From Thauera sp. (GTDB lineage Bacteria; Pseudomonadota; Gammaproteobacteria; Burkholderiales; Rhodocyclaceae): DNA of 5,856 nt. A model generated the notes under the pieces. It was not told the DNA's origin. It saw only the letters and a program-made list of their open reading frames with translations, and did no database searches. Positions 5,229 through 5,856 of this stretch are shown one piece after another (position 1 is the stretch's first letter; the number at the start of each line of letters is the position of its first letter). A program made the position numbers and the translations under genes. The stretch covers positions 1-5,856 of the forward strand of contig DMCZ01000048.1 in NCBI GenBank assembly GCA_003446655.1. The letters are read 5' to 3'.

Positions 5229-5856
5229 AGAACTGGTTCGCTGCCAATCGGCGGCTCCTTGGCCTGCTCGCGGTGTTGCTGCCGCTCGCCGGTCTGCTCG
5301 TCTTCGTCGCCCTGCGCGCCGGCCCGCTGGCTGCGGTGCCGGTGACCGTGGCGACGGTCGAATCGCAAGCGCTGGCGCCGGCGCTGTTCGGCATCGGCAC
5401 GGTCGAGGCGCGCTACACCCATCGCATCGGACCGACCTTCGCCGGCCGCGTGGCGACGGTCGCCGTGCAGCCGGGCGATGCGGTGCGCGCCGGCCAGGTG
5501 GTGGGCGAGATGGACCCAGTCGACCTCGACGAGCGCCTTGTTGCGCAGGAGGCCGGGCTGCGCCGGGCCGAGGCCAACGTGCTCGCCGCCCAGGCGCAGA
5601 TGCGGGAAGTCGGCGCGCGACGCAGCTTCGCCGATGCGCAGGCCACCCGCTACGCCCGCCTGCTGCAGTCGAACAGCGTCAGCAGCGAGGCGGCTGCCGC
5701 CAAGCGCCAGGAGGCGGACGCTGCCGCGGCGGCGCAGCAGGCTGCTTCTGCCGGCGCCGAGGCGGCAAGGCAGGAGCTCTCGCGCCTGCGCGCCGAGCGC
5801 GACGCCCTGCGTGTGCAGCGTGCCAACCTGCGCCTGGTGGCGCCGGTCGATGGCCT
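5225..5856 (+). CDS. RND-type efflux periplasmic adaptor (HlyD/AcrA family), truncated at the window end
   Basis: 210 complete codons are visible and the frame is still open at the edge. Residues 1-9 (with Lys2, Arg9, Arg10) precede a hydrophobic anchor at about 11-30, without a lipobox Cys, so the protein is probably anchored by an uncleaved helix. Residues 38-66 begin the membrane-proximal barrel (VPVTVATVESQAL, GIGTVEA). The first lipoyl half-motif is FAGRVATVAVQPGDAVRAGQVVGEMDPVDL at 72-101. A long Ala/Gln/Arg-rich coiled-coil hairpin runs from about 102 to 200, and the second lipoyl half begins at LVAPVDG (204-210). In this family the adaptor links an inner-membrane RND or ABC pump to an outer-membrane channel. 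The pump gene should lie just downstream, outside the window. The ATG overlaps the TetR stop. The substrate is unknown. Confidence 0.92.
   Translation, partial: MKNWFAANRRLLGLLAVLLPLAGLLVFVALRAGPLAAVPVTVATVESQALAPALFGIGTVEARYTHRIGPTFAGRVATVAVQPGDAVRAGQVVGEMDPVDLDERLVAQEAGLRRAEANVLAAQAQMREVGARRSFADAQATRYARLLQSNSVSSEAAAAKRQEADAAAAAQQAASAGAEAARQELSRLRAERDALRVQRANLRLVAPVDG

Overview
The window is high-GC proteobacterial chromosome. Strong C/G third-position bias, the gene families and the gene order suggest a betaproteobacterium, perhaps Rhodocyclales such as Thauera or Azoarcus. That placement is inference from general familiarity, not a search. The first 19 bases exactly match the Tn5/Nextera mosaic-end adapter, so genuine sequence starts at about base 20 and the left edge is a library or assembly edge.

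Layout. Bases 20-228 (minus strand) hold the N-terminal third of a beta-carbonic anhydrase. A divergent intergenic region (229-469) separates it from a plus-strand TerB-like/DUF697 membrane-associated protein (470-1480). After another regulatory gap comes a tight run of four genes: a small secreted protein ending in Met-Gly hexapeptide repeats (1621-1971), a secreted PepSY-domain protein (1987-2352), an OmpR-type response regulator (2352-3014) and a PhoQ-like sensor histidine kinase (3002-4489). The last three overlap one another. A 136-base gap then carries a near-perfect 42-bp palindrome, the probable operator of the next unit: a TetR-family repressor (4626-5228) whose stop codon overlaps the start of an RND-type periplasmic adaptor (5225 to the window end, truncated).

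How the parts may work together. The PepSY/regulator/kinase genes form one envelope-sensing two-component operon led by the Met/Gly-rich secreted protein. The same direct repeat, TTCA(G/T)-N6-TTCAG with an 11-bp period, sits upstream of both the TerB-DUF697 gene and the Met/Gly-rich gene. This is the spacing OmpR/PhoB-family regulators bind, so the TerB-DUF697 gene and the sensor operon may form one small autoregulated regulon. The TetR-adaptor pair looks like an independent, self-repressed efflux operon that continues beyond the right edge.

I saw no tRNA, rRNA, CRISPR, insertion sequence or phage gene. The most interesting candidate system is the five-gene TerB-DUF697 / Met-Gly protein / PepSY / two-component set with its shared promoter motif.
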